From UBA2767 sp964194535 (lineage in GTDB: Bacteria; Pseudomonadota; Alphaproteobacteria; Rhizobiales; Methyloligellaceae), in the NCBI GenBank assembly GCA_964194535.1, contig CAXMMX010000140.1:1-21555 (forward strand): DNA of 21,555 bases. Reading direction: 5' to 3'. The translations under genes and the position numbers were made by a program. Of the stretch, positions 6,649-15,346 are shown in pieces. How positions within the stretch are numbered: the first letter of the stretch is position 1; every line of letters starts with the position of its first letter. The notes under the pieces are model-generated. The model searched no databases and had not been told where the DNA came from. It saw nothing but the letters and a program-made list of their open reading frames with translations.

Positions 6649-7695
6649 ATGGATCCATCCATCCTCATCTTTCTCTCCAGCGGGCTGTTTCTCGGCTGGG
6701 CGCTCGGGTCGAATGACGCGGCCAATGTGTTCGGCACCGCTGTCGGCACGCGCATGGTGCGCTGGAGCACAGCGGCGATCATCTGTTCCATCTTCGTGGT
6801 GCTGGGCGCGGTCATCAGCGGCGCGGGCTCATCCCATACCCTCGGCAAGCTGGGGGCGATCTCCGCCCTGCCGGGCGCATTCATGACCGCACTGGCCGCG
6901 GCCATATCCGTCTATCTCATGACCAAATCGGGACTGGCGGTTTCCACCAGCCAGGCGATCGTCGGCGGCATAGTCGGATGGAACCTTTTCTCCGGACAGC
7001 CCACTGACACGAAAATCCTGACCACCATCGTCAGCACCTGGTTTATTTGCCCGGTTCTGTCCGCCATCATCGCAGTCATTCTGTACAAGTTGCTGCACCT
7101 CTATCTTCGCAAAGCCCAGCTGCATCTGGTGCGTATGGACGCCTATTTACGATTGGGGCTGCTGCTCGCCGGCGCCTTCGGAGCCTATGCGCTCGGCGCC
7201 AACAACATCGCCAATGTGGTTGGTGTTTTCATTCCCGCGACCCCCTTTCCGGAAATAGAAATAGGCGGGCTGACCCTGTCTGCCGCCCAGCAACTGTTTT
7301 TAATCGGCGGGCTGGCGATCGCTGTTGGCGTGCTGACCTATTCGAAGGGCGTGATGATGACCGTCGGCAGTTCGCTGGGCCGCATCTCGCCGATCGCCGC
7401 GTTTATCGCGGTCGTGTCACATTCCATTGTCCTGTTTGCCTTCGCGTCGCGCGGGCTGGAAGCCTGGTTGCTCTCAATGGGCTTGCCGACTATTCCACTG
7501 GTGCCCGTATCCAGCTCCCAGGCCGTGGTTGGCGCTATCGTGGGAATTTCCATTCTCCAGGGCGCGGTCGGCATTCGCTGGCGCGTCCTTGGCAATATCG
7601 TGATAGGCTGGATCGCAACCCCGATCCTGACGTGCGCCATCTGCTTCTTCGGACTTTTTTTCCTGCAAAATGTGTTTGGTCAGATTGTCTACTAG
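6649..7695 (+). CDS. PiT family inorganic phosphate (or related anion) transporter
   Basis: A 348-residue polytopic inner-membrane protein with the duplicated PiT signature: GSNDAANVFGTAVG (20-33) and GANNIANVVG (183-192). Two SQA loops also repeat (STSQAIVGGIVG near 99-110, then VSSSQAVVGAIVG). The family carries out cation-coupled phosphate import; some members (CysP) carry sulfate, so the anion is not settled by sequence. It is translated right after the DUF47 gene, almost certainly on the same mRNA. The stop is only 6 bases from the end of the opposing soxG gene, so transcription from the two sides converges with no room for a terminator between them. Confidence 0.9.
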   Translation: MDPSILIFLSSGLFLGWALGSNDAANVFGTAVGTRMVRWSTAAIICSIFVVLGAVISGAGSSHTLGKLGAISALPGAFMTALAAAISVYLMTKSGLAVSTSQAIVGGIVGWNLFSGQPTDTKILTTIVSTWFICPVLSAIIAVILYKLLHLYLRKAQLHLVRMDAYLRLGLLLAGAFGAYALGANNIANVVGVFIPATPFPEIEIGGLTLSAAQQLFLIGGLAIAVGVLTYSKGVMMTVGSSLGRISPIAAFIAVVSHSIVLFAFASRGLEAWLLSMGLPTIPLVPVSSSQAVVGAIVGISILQGAVGIRWRVLGNIVIGWIATPILTCAICFFGLFFLQNVFGQIVY

Positions 7696-7701
7696 AGCAG
7701 G

Positions 7702-8238
7702 TTAATTGAATTCCCGGCCCGCTTCCGTCAGCCAGGTGATGAAGGACAAGCCATAACTGCGCGAGACAGATATGTCATAGCAGCCAAGTCCCGTGCGCTG
7801 GGCGACAAGCGCCGGTATATGCTCAATCACCGTATGGGCCGCGCCTTGTGCAGGAAACGCCGTTGGATGAAAATCAAGCGCCGTTCCCTTGGCCAGAACA
7901 TCGGCGGCGCACGGTCCTTCGATGCGTAACACAATACGGCCATGGCTTTGGTCGAACAGGGACGCCGTTTCACCGAGCTCTTTGCCCAGCACCGTTTCCA
8001 CATCGCACGCACAAAGTTTCTCGGCGAAAACCCAATATTCTCCCGGACCTGAGGCACAGATGAAAAGTCCGTCGGCCTCCACGCCCTCAAGAGGAGCAAG
8101 CTTCCTGCCAAACGCAATTGACTTCCCCTTACGGGCGATCACCTGGAATTGCGTCATGCCGGGCAACTCCTGAATGCTCAATCCTGAATGCGAGCTGGGT
8201 TGAAATCGCCCTTCGAGCGGGCTTTGCGGCATCAGCAT
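7702..8238 (-). CDS. soxG: Sarcosine oxidase gamma subunit-like protein
   Basis: A 178-residue protein, last gene of the oxidase operon, in the position always occupied by soxG. Similarity is mostly by context plus motifs of the gamma/GcvT-like fold (GPGEYWVFA, SHGRIVLRIEGPCAADVLAKG, YDISVSRSYG). In heterotetrameric sarcosine oxidase the gamma subunit packs against alpha. The ATG at 8238 (MLMPQSPLEG) overlaps the soxA stop by 3 bases; a second ATG at 8232 is possible. A longer in-frame extension lies wholly inside soxA and is not used. Gamma is the least conserved subunit, so the gene symbol rests strongly on the neighbours. Confidence 0.83.
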   Translation of the reverse strand: MLMPQSPLEGRFQPSSHSGLSIQELPGMTQFQVIARKGKSIAFGRKLAPLEGVEADGLFICASGPGEYWVFAEKLCACDVETVLGKELGETASLFDQSHGRIVLRIEGPCAADVLAKGTALDFHPTAFPAQGAAHTVIEHIPALVAQRTGLGCYDISVSRSYGLSFITWLTEAGREFN

Positions 8239-8239
8239 A

Positions 8240-11209
8240 TCAGACACGCATCTTCTCCCCGCCTGGATCGACAAACACTGGATCGACGACTTCAACTTCG
8301 ACGACTTCATTATGGAGCGGAGACACCACATGCAGAGTTTCGCCGCTGCGTCCCCGGCCATTCTTCAAAACCGCAAGGCCGATATAATGGCCGTAAACCG
8401 GGCTGTACACGCAGGTGGTGACATGCCCCTGGGAGACATCAACTCCCGTGACCCCAAGATCGTTCACCAGATGTGCGCCCATACGGAATGTTTCACTTTT
8501 CCCAACTGGTTTCAGACCGACAAGCTGGAGGCGCCCCGCACCCTCCAGTCCGCTACGGCCCGCCATCCAGCGGCCAATGAAATCTTTTTTAAGAGACATC
8601 ATGCGCCCCAGCCCCAGATCTGCGGCGGTCGTGCGTCCGTCCAATTCCGGCCCGGCCACATGCCCCTTTTCGGTGCGCATGACGGTCATGGCTTCGGTAC
8701 CATAGGCTGTGATGCCTAATGGTTTGCCGGCCTCCATGATCGTCTGCCAAACGCCCAGACCAAAACCTGCTGGTGTATAGACCTCATAGGCCAGCTCGCC
8801 GGAAAAACTGATACGGAACACCCATACGGGCACACCCCTAATCGTCCCCTCCCCGACAGCCATGAAGGGGAAAGCGTCATTGGAAAGATCCAGCCCCTCA
8901 ACGGCGCTTGCCAGCACGTCCCGAGCATTTGGTCCCGCCACGGCCATCGCTGACCATGCTTCGCTGACAGTGCAGAACTGTACGTCTAGTTCCGGCCAAT
9001 GAACCTGATGGCAGAATTCCATATGCTGCATCACGCCCGACGCATTGGCGGTCGTGACGGTGATAAAATAGTGCTCATCGCCAAGACGCGACACGGTGCC
9101 GTCATCGAACACCATACCGTCCTCTCGCAGCATTACGCCGTAGCGCGCCCGGTTCACCTTCATCTTCGAGAATGAGTTGATGTAGAGCCGGTCGAGGAAG
9201 GTTCCGGCATCCGGTCCCTTTAGCTCGATTTTGCCCAATGTCGAGACATCCACCATCCCCACGGACGAGCGAACCGCCAACACTTCGCGTTTAACTGCCG
9301 CGGAAAAGTCCTCTCCCTCTCGCGGATAGTAATAGGCCCGCAGCCATAGACCGGCCTGGGTGAAAACCGCGCCGTTGTTCTCATGCCAGCTGTGCATGGC
9401 GCTATGGCGGACCGGGCGGTAGGCACTGCCGCGCTCCTGACCTGCTATCGCGCCGAATGCAACTGGTGATGTGAGCGGACGGAAGGTCGTGGTGCCGGTC
9501 TCGGCAATCGGGCGCCCCTGCAAGTCAGCAAGTATCCCAAGCGCGTTGACGTTGGCGAGCTTGCCCTGATCGGTTGCCATGCCGAGCGTCGTATAGCGTT
9601 TGGCATGTTCGGCATGGCCAAAACCTTCGCGCTGGGCCAGCTCCAGGTCAGCAACCGTCACGTCATTCTGAAAATCAACGAAGGACTCCTGCGCTTTGGT
9701 CATCGCTGCAGGCACGCGCCACAGCGGCTCAATGGCGTAATCGGGCAGCGCGTCCGCTTTTGGAATGCCGGCCTTCCCCGAAACGCGGCACCCGCAGGCC
9801 TTTGCCGCCGCCCGTCCGGCCGCTACTCCTTCTCGCAGCGTCCTGCCCAGATCGAACGTTGCTGCCGCTCCGCCCGCCGTGCAGGCTTCATCACCCGGTT
9901 CTCTCATGACAAAGGATGAGGTTGCTTCGTGCCACTCGGGCCGGTGTCCGATATGAGACAGAAGATGTATCGATGGCGTCCATCCGCCAGAGACACAAAT
10001 GAGATTGCAGGCAATCTCTATGCCCGATGGTGCAAGCGTGAGGCCACGGACATGGGAGCGGCCTTTGACCTTTGAAATGCACTGGCCAAATTGCGTCTCC
10101 ACACTTTCCGGCAATATTGCACGAGAGCGAGACTTATCTGCCGAGCGGCTGTCGACAAGCGTGACGTTTGCGCCCGCTGCTGCAAGGTCGCAGGCCGTGC
10201 GGTAGGCGTCATCATTATTGGTGAAAACCACCGCGTTGCGACCGGGCAGAACCCCATAACGGTTCACGTAAGCACGCGCCGCCCCCGCCAGCATCACACC
10301 GGGCCGGTCATTGCCGGCAAAGACAAGCGGGCGTTCGATGGCGCCAGCCGCGTTAATGAGATGCTTTGCCTGGATGATCCAGCTGCGCTGACGCGGCAAG
10401 GTACTATTGGAGGCCAAGTGATCACCAACCCGCTCAACCGCGCCGAATGTCATGCCGTCATAGCGCCCGTAAAGGCATGTGCGCGTCAGCACGCGTACGT
10501 TTTCCATCTCCTTCAATTCGTCTGCTATACCGCCAGCCCATGCCGCGCCGGGCTTGCCGTCAATATCAATATTCTCACCGGTCAGATGTCCACCGGGTAA
10601 GGGCTGGTCGTCAGCCAGTAGCACCTTAGCCCCTGCACGCGCGGCCTCGCGCGCTGCCATCAGCCCGGCAGGCCCGGCCCCGACGACGAGCACGTCGCAA
10701 TGGGCATGAGCTTTCTCATAGCGGTCCGGGTCGCTCTCATTGGCGAGCGTGCCAAGACCGGCCGCGCGGCGGATCATGGGTTCATAAAGCCGGTACCAGA
10801 AAGAGCGCGGCCACATGAAGGTCTTGTAGTAGAACCCGGCCGGGAAGAACGGCTTCAGCAGTGAATTGACGGCGAGCAGATCGAATTTGAGCGAAGGCCA
10901 GCGGTTCTGGCTGCGCGCGTCAAGACCATCATAAACCTCCACCATCGTTGCCGGGGTGTTGGGTTCAGTGCGCCCTCCCTTTCCCAGCGTCACAAGGGCA
11001 TTGGGTTCTTCGGGCCCCGCGCTGTAGATGCCGCGCGGACGGTGATATTTGAAACTCCGCCCCGTCAGATGAACGCCGTTGGCGAGCAGAGCGGACGCCA
11101 GTGTATCTCCTGGATGGGCGTCAAATTCGCGGCCATCGAATGTGAACGAGATCGAGCGCGCCCGATCTATGAGACCGCCTTCCGGCAATCTGTTGCTTTG
11201 ACGGCTCAT
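8240..11209 (-). CDS. soxA: Sarcosine oxidase alpha subunit-like protein
   Basis: 989 residues, full length for the family. Order of parts: a 2Fe-2S-like fold domain without the cluster (about 20-105; HPGDTLASALLANGV, SFKYHRPRGI), a Rossmann dinucleotide site (LVVGAGPAGLMAA, about 174-186), a second dinucleotide-binding half, a linker, and a C-terminal GcvT-like folate domain (about 605-975). In characterised enzymes alpha binds NAD+ and tetrahydrofolate; the complex oxidises N-methyl groups to 5,10-methylene-tetrahydrofolate or formaldehyde plus H2O2. The ATG at 11209 overlaps the soxD stop in an ATGA junction, indicating translational coupling. Keeping the folate domain argues for a one-carbon or N-methyl type of substrate, but related oxidases act on other secondary amines. 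Confidence 0.93.
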   Translation of the reverse strand: MSRQSNRLPEGGLIDRARSISFTFDGREFDAHPGDTLASALLANGVHLTGRSFKYHRPRGIYSAGPEEPNALVTLGKGGRTEPNTPATMVEVYDGLDARSQNRWPSLKFDLLAVNSLLKPFFPAGFYYKTFMWPRSFWYRLYEPMIRRAAGLGTLANESDPDRYEKAHAHCDVLVVGAGPAGLMAAREAARAGAKVLLADDQPLPGGHLTGENIDIDGKPGAAWAGGIADELKEMENVRVLTRTCLYGRYDGMTFGAVERVGDHLASNSTLPRQRSWIIQAKHLINAAGAIERPLVFAGNDRPGVMLAGAARAYVNRYGVLPGRNAVVFTNNDDAYRTACDLAAAGANVTLVDSRSADKSRSRAILPESVETQFGQCISKVKGRSHVRGLTLAPSGIEIACNLICVSGGWTPSIHLLSHIGHRPEWHEATSSFVMREPGDEACTAGGAAATFDLGRTLREGVAAGRAAAKACGCRVSGKAGIPKADALPDYAIEPLWRVPAAMTKAQESFVDFQNDVTVADLELAQREGFGHAEHAKRYTTLGMATDQGKLANVNALGILADLQGRPIAETGTTTFRPLTSPVAFGAIAGQERGSAYRPVRHSAMHSWHENNGAVFTQAGLWLRAYYYPREGEDFSAAVKREVLAVRSSVGMVDVSTLGKIELKGPDAGTFLDRLYINSFSKMKVNRARYGVMLREDGMVFDDGTVSRLGDEHYFITVTTANASGVMQHMEFCHQVHWPELDVQFCTVSEAWSAMAVAGPNARDVLASAVEGLDLSNDAFPFMAVGEGTIRGVPVWVFRISFSGELAYEVYTPAGFGLGVWQTIMEAGKPLGITAYGTEAMTVMRTEKGHVAGPELDGRTTAADLGLGRMMSLKKDFIGRWMAGRSGLEGAGRLQLVGLKPVGKSETFRMGAHLVNDLGVTGVDVSQGHVTTCVYSPVYGHYIGLAVLKNGRGRSGETLHVVSPLHNEVVEVEVVDPVFVDPGGEKMRV

Positions 11210-11484
11210 GAACCGGCTCCGCCTGCCAGCGGGTAAGCCAGAACGGTTTTCGAAATTTCATGGCTGAGCGTATCGCGCGTCACCACAAGCCAAGACCGGC
11301 ACCCGCCTGAATGATGCCAATATTCGACATGACGCCCTGCCGGGTTTTCCCGCAAGTAAACATAGTCCGCCCACTCATCCGGACTTGCCTTGTCCAGCTT
11401 CTTCGGGCGCGTCTTGCCGGCGTCGCCGCCATAGGTGAATTCACTCAAGGGTCTGGGGCCGCACCAGGGGCAGGTGATACGCAT
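11206..11484 (-). CDS. soxD: Sarcosine oxidase delta subunit
   Basis: A 92-residue protein with the small zinc-binding delta subunit pattern: MRITCPWCGPRPLSEFTYGGDA at the start (CPWC pair), WADYVYLRENPAGRHVEYWHHSGGC in the middle (H and C completing the site) and RDTLSHEI near the end. It stabilises the alpha-beta assembly in known heterotetramers. The start at 11484 is fixed by the conserved MRITCPWCG; a longer in-frame version would run back into soxB and is rejected. It lies 13 bases after the soxB stop and overlaps soxA by 4 bases. Confidence 0.92.
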   Translation of the reverse strand: MRITCPWCGPRPLSEFTYGGDAGKTRPKKLDKASPDEWADYVYLRENPAGRHVEYWHHSGGCRSWLVVTRDTLSHEISKTVLAYPLAGGAGS

Positions 11485-11497
11485 CTCGTCTGCCCCC

Positions 11498-12751
11498 CTA
11501 ATGCGTTCCGGGAAGCGGGCCGGTGCCGCTTTCGTTGATGACAAGCCCCGTCTCGAAACGAGACAGGGAGAAACTGGATGCGAGGGAATGCGGTTCTGCG
11601 TTGGCGATGAGATAAGCAAAGGTCCAGCCAGACGCGGGCGTCGCCTTGAAGCCTCCGTAACACCAGCCGCCATTGAAGAAGAGCCCCTTCACGGGAGTCT
11701 TCGTGATGATGGGGCTGCCATCCATCGTCATGTCGTTGATGCCGCCCCAATGGCGCAGCAGGCGCAGGCGGCTCATGCAGGGCATGAAGGAGGCAGCGCT
11801 GGCGGCAACATTTTCGACCACGGCCAGATTGCCGCGTTGGGCATAGCTGTTATAGCCATCGAGATCGCCATTGAAGACGAGCCCGCCCTTGTCCGACTGG
11901 ACAATGGAAAAGTGTGCGGCGCCAAAGCTGACCACAGTATCGAGCACGGGCTTCACGGCTTCGGTGACAAAACATTGCAGCACATGGCTCTCGATCGGGA
12001 GCCGCAGACCCGCCATTTTTCCAACAAGGCTCGAGCGCCCGGCGACCACGATGCCAACTTTTTTCGCCATGATTGACCCGCGCGAGGTTTCGACGCCGCG
12101 CACCCGGCCCTTCTCAATGCGGAACCCAGTCACCTCGCAATTTTGAATGATGTCGATACCGCGGGCATCCGCAGCCCGGGCAAAGCCCCAGGCAACCGCA
12201 TCATGGCGCACGCTCCCTCCACGCGGTTGAAGCATACCGCCGAGTACCGGGAAACGCGCGGTTGGGGAATAGTCGATCGCGGGCGCAAGCTTCTTCACGC
12301 CAGCACGGTCGAGCAGCACGGCATCGACACCGTTCAGGCGCAGGGAATTACCGCGCCTCACTGCGGCATCTCGTTGCGCCGGGGTATGGAATACAACCAG
12401 CGCGCCACGCTGGGAAAGCATGACATTGTAGTTCAGGTCCTGCGACAGGCCTTCCCATAGTTTCAGCGAATGCTCGTAGAACTGGATGTTCTGCGGGCAC
12501 AGATAATTTGAGCGCACGATGGTCGTGTTGCGCCCGATATTGCCATTGCCGAGATAGCCTTTCTCCAGCACTGCGATATTGGTCAGTCCATGATTACGCG
12601 CCAGATAATAGGCCGTGGCCAGCCCGTGCCCGCCGCCGCCGACAAGAACAATATCATAGGCTTTCTTTGGTTCTGGCTCGCGCCACTGCCTGGGCCAGTG
12701 TTTATGGCCAGTCGCGGCATTGCGGATGATGGCCCCGAGCGAATAGCGCAT
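11498..12751 (-). CDS. soxB: Sarcosine oxidase beta subunit
   Basis: 417 residues, a D-amino-acid-oxidase-fold flavoprotein. The FAD site is YDIVLVGGGGHGLATAYYLA (32-51), with the usual VLEKGYLGNGNIGRNTT segment after it. H183 in GGSVRHDAVAWG is the likely residue carrying covalent FMN, by comparison with heterotetrameric sarcosine oxidases. Near the C-terminus, GWCYGGFKATPASGW is the conserved substrate/flavin segment. This subunit performs amine oxidation and reoxidation by O2. Start: the ATG at 12751 shares its A with the TGA of the upstream MmgE/PrpD gene (TGATG); an extension beginning at 12805 is rejected because known beta subunits begin with MRYSL-like sequence. Confidence 0.94.
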   Translation of the reverse strand: MRYSLGAIIRNAATGHKHWPRQWREPEPKKAYDIVLVGGGGHGLATAYYLARNHGLTNIAVLEKGYLGNGNIGRNTTIVRSNYLCPQNIQFYEHSLKLWEGLSQDLNYNVMLSQRGALVVFHTPAQRDAAVRRGNSLRLNGVDAVLLDRAGVKKLAPAIDYSPTARFPVLGGMLQPRGGSVRHDAVAWGFARAADARGIDIIQNCEVTGFRIEKGRVRGVETSRGSIMAKKVGIVVAGRSSLVGKMAGLRLPIESHVLQCFVTEAVKPVLDTVVSFGAAHFSIVQSDKGGLVFNGDLDGYNSYAQRGNLAVVENVAASAASFMPCMSRLRLLRHWGGINDMTMDGSPIITKTPVKGLFFNGGWCYGGFKATPASGWTFAYLIANAEPHSLASSFSLSRFETGLVINESGTGPLPGTH

Positions 12752-14133
12752 CACGCGTCGCCCCGCAGAGCCGAGCGGATGGGACCTGTGTTTTCGATGC
12801 CCCACAAACGCGCCAGGAGGGTGTCGGCGTTGTTTTCGGTCCAGCCGGCAAAGCTTGCACAGGTTCTGAATTTTCCGGACAGCGCCTCATCGGAGATCGG
12901 GTTTGAAGGCATGCCCGTTGCTGCGCCGAGAAAATCCGTGAACGCATCGCCGCTCGCCATCGCAATGGTTACCCGGGCGCATTCGGGAAACTGCGGCTGA
13001 AAATCAGGCCCATTCAGATCATCGGCCTCAACCATTTCGACCTTGGCCATCGCCATTTGCAGAGCTTTGTCCTCAAGCGTTTCCGGCGTGATCTGATCAG
13101 GACCAAGTTTGCCAAAAGCGAGGATGCACCCAACGGCAAACGGCATGGAGAATTGCGCTTGCGAAGGCGTGGATGGCTTGTCATTCACCAGGCTGATTTT
13201 CACCAGATGAGGGACCTCGCAGCGCACAGACTTGATGTCAGCCGGGTCCAGCTTGTTCTCAGCAATCAGATTTTCAGTAATTTCAATCGCGGCTTGTGAC
13301 GCGGAACAAACCGGGGCTCGTTTGATTGCGACTCCCGGCTCCAGCAATCGCCAGGTTTGGCCAAGCTCAGCCAGACCTGTTTCATCCTGCTGGCCCTCAT
13401 TCATGAGTTTCAGAAGGCCCCGGGGGTCCTCGAAAACACGATTTGGGGCAGAATTCCCTTGAGCGGCCAGCAGCGCAGACTCGAGCCCGAGCTTTGCCGC
13501 CTGACCGGCGAGAATTGGCTTTGCATCGGTGCCGAGCATGGCAATCATGCCATTGGCCTGAAGCGCGGCGAGCGAGATTGCCGTGGCTGTTTCTTGCCTG
13601 GACATCCCCAGCGCCCTGGTGGCGCCTGCCGCCGCACCGATGGCGCCCAGCGTACCGGTAGCCCACCAGCCGCTTATATAGTGAGTGCCGGTCAGGGTCA
13701 GGCCAAGCGCATAGGCTGTCTCTGATCCGGCCACAAAGGCTTCCAGAAGTCGCTCACCGTTGATATCCGCCTGCTCCGCTGCGGCAAGCACTGCGGGCAG
13801 AACAATGGTCGAGCCATGAAGCACGCCCGCATAGCTGGTGTCGTCGAAGTCGAGCGCATGGGCCGCGGTGCCATTGGCCAGCGCCGCGCCGGTTGCCGAC
13901 GCACTATGTGCGGTGCCCAGAAGTGTGCACGGCCCTGAACCATATTGGCCCAGGATATGCGTGCGCTGCCGTTCAGCGACTGGCGTCCGGCTGCCTGCGA
14001 TGGCAACGGCAATGGTATCGATAATGCAGCGCCGAGCAATGTGTTGCGCTTCTTCGGGCACCTGTTCCAGAGACATAGCGGCCACCCATGCGCCAAGACG
14101 CCCTGTAATGTTTGCTGAACACACGTTACGCAC
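12751..14133 (-). CDS. MmgE/PrpD family protein
   Basis: 460 residues, first gene of the leftward operon and translationally coupled to soxB (TGATG). Family motifs: CIIDTIAVAIAG near residue 40, NGTAAHALDFDDTSYAG near 90, LHGSTIVLPAVLA and KPILAGQAAKLGLESALLA (about 205-223). The family includes 2-methylcitrate dehydratase, cis-aconitate decarboxylase and iminodisuccinate epimerase, so the reaction may be dehydration, decarboxylation or epimerisation of a carboxylic acid. The link to an amine oxidase makes an epimerase or isomerase acting on an N-substituted amino acid an attractive but unproven idea. No methylcitrate synthase or lyase is present, which argues against propionate metabolism. 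The start is a GTG at 14133 with GAGG just upstream. Confidence 0.9.
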   Translation of the reverse strand: MRNVCSANITGRLGAWVAAMSLEQVPEEAQHIARRCIIDTIAVAIAGSRTPVAERQRTHILGQYGSGPCTLLGTAHSASATGAALANGTAAHALDFDDTSYAGVLHGSTIVLPAVLAAAEQADINGERLLEAFVAGSETAYALGLTLTGTHYISGWWATGTLGAIGAAAGATRALGMSRQETATAISLAALQANGMIAMLGTDAKPILAGQAAKLGLESALLAAQGNSAPNRVFEDPRGLLKLMNEGQQDETGLAELGQTWRLLEPGVAIKRAPVCSASQAAIEITENLIAENKLDPADIKSVRCEVPHLVKISLVNDKPSTPSQAQFSMPFAVGCILAFGKLGPDQITPETLEDKALQMAMAKVEMVEADDLNGPDFQPQFPECARVTIAMASGDAFTDFLGAATGMPSNPISDEALSGKFRTCASFAGWTENNADTLLARLWGIENTGPIRSALRGDA

Positions 14134-14228
14134 GCGCCTCGTTCCTGGCTCTTGATTTCAACTGAAACATATGTTTCAATAATATCCAATTCATAATACA
14201 TATATTACGTACCGTACAAACAAGTCCA
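14134..14228. promoter_or_regulatory. Divergent promoter region between mmgE-sox operon and rpiR
   Basis: A short A+T-rich gap of 95 bases must hold promoters for both directions. It contains repeated TTTCA/TGAAA half-sites, including the 16-bp palindrome listed next. No single pair of -35/-10 boxes stands out. Confidence 0.6.
14163..14178. promoter_or_regulatory. Perfect palindrome TGAAACATATGTTTCA, candidate RpiR operator
   Basis: 16 bp, fully self-complementary, centred 37 bases from the mmgE start and about 58 from the rpiR start. A further TTTCA lies at 14156-14160, so TTTCA-N2-TGAAA and TGAAA-N6-TTTCA overlap. The TGAAA/TTTCA half-site style and the position beside an rpiR gene suggest autoregulation and control of the sox operon. 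Confidence 0.6.
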
Positions 14229-15134
14229 TTGGCAAAATCGGGAACGCGCCTTTTGCAAACAGCAGCATCGATACAGGATCGGGTCATGACCCGGCTGGAC
14301 CACCTCAGTCCAAAATTGAAGAGCGCGGCTGAATTTGTCGTGGCGCATCCTGATGAGGTCGCGACGCGTACCCTGCGTCAGGTGGCCAAGGCCGCAAATC
14401 TGACACCCCCGACCCTGTCGCGCCTCGCGCGAGCGCTCGACTGTGAAACCTATGAGGATTTGCGCGAGATTTGCCGAGGCGAGTTGAAACGGCGCAACCG
14501 CGTCCTCGCCGACAAGGCACAAGAGCTTTTGCAACTTTCAACCGGCAACGGCCAGACAGACAAGCCCGGCGTGTTTCTGGTTCAGGCCCGCTCGGCAATG
14601 GCCAACGTTCAGGAGTTGATGGAGACAGTAGAACTGGACAGGCTGCGCGCAGCAGCCGATGCCCTCGCACGCGCTCGAAAGGTTTTGCTGCTGGGGGCTA
14701 CAAGCGGGCTGGCACTGGTCAGCTATTTTCGCTGTATGGCGAGCATGGCATTTGATAATTGGAGCGTGGCTGGCGCTGATGGCGCTTTGTGGGCTACGGA
14801 GATGGCAAAGCTCGGCCCTGGAGATGCGGTCTTTGTCGTCTCGACACAGCCCTATTGCGACCGCCCGGTTCGCGCCGCGCAAATCGCCCGGGCCGCCGGG
14901 GCGGAGGTGATCGCCGTTACCGACAGCCTCCACTCGCCCTTTGCCAGGATTGCAACGAACTGTTTCATCGTAGAGACCGAAAGCCCGCAATTTTTCCCCT
15001 CTCATGTGGCGCCTCTGGTGCTGATTGAAGGGTTGATGGGCATGGTCGTGCGGCGCGCCGGGAAGCAGGCTGCCGCGCGCATTCGGTCATCGGAATCAAC
15101 GGGGCATAACTTGCAGGAATATTGGGTGAACTAG
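14229..15134 (+). CDS. MurR/RpiR family transcriptional regulator
   Basis: 301 residues. An N-terminal RpiR helix-turn-helix (about 15-90; LSPKLKSAAEFVVAHPDEV, TLRQVAKAANLTPPTLSRLA) is followed by a SIS domain (about 135-265; ARKVLLLGATSGLALV, DAVFVVSTQPYCDRPVRAA, AEVIAVTDSLHSPFA). SIS domains in this family bind phosphosugars or other small anionic ligands, and the protein likely represses or activates the divergent mmgE-sox operon and the transporter. The start is TTG at 14229, with no clear ribosome site. An ATG at 14286 would cut off the first helix, so the TTG is preferred. Confidence 0.88.
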   Translation: MAKSGTRLLQTAASIQDRVMTRLDHLSPKLKSAAEFVVAHPDEVATRTLRQVAKAANLTPPTLSRLARALDCETYEDLREICRGELKRRNRVLADKAQELLQLSTGNGQTDKPGVFLVQARSAMANVQELMETVELDRLRAAADALARARKVLLLGATSGLALVSYFRCMASMAFDNWSVAGADGALWATEMAKLGPGDAVFVVSTQPYCDRPVRAAQIARAAGAEVIAVTDSLHSPFARIATNCFIVETESPQFFPSHVAPLVLIEGLMGMVVRRAGKQAAARIRSSESTGHNLQEYWVN

Positions 15135-15346
15135 TTGGCCTTGGTGCAATCGAGAGTCGACAACAAGTGGGTTTAGGGGGATTATTTTTTAGAAATGCCC
15201 GGTTTTGAAGCAAAAATATATTTTTCTGGCCGGGAGTTTGATGGGTATTGCGGTTATTCAACGATACCGAAGGGTCTCGCAATCGCAATGCCGGACTTGG
15301 TGCCGGGGCGGCAATGCTCCGGGAATTGAGTAGGGAGGAAGTCAGC
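15135..15346. promoter_or_regulatory. Leader of the ABC transporter operon with A/T palindrome
   Basis: 212 non-coding bases between rpiR and the binding-protein gene. AAAAATATATTTTT at 15212-15225 is a perfect 14-bp palindrome flanked by CCCGG (15198-15202) and CCGGG (15230-15234). It may be an operator or simply an A+T-rich promoter element. The conspicuous ribosome site GGGAGGAA at 15333-15340 fixes the next start. Confidence 0.4.
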
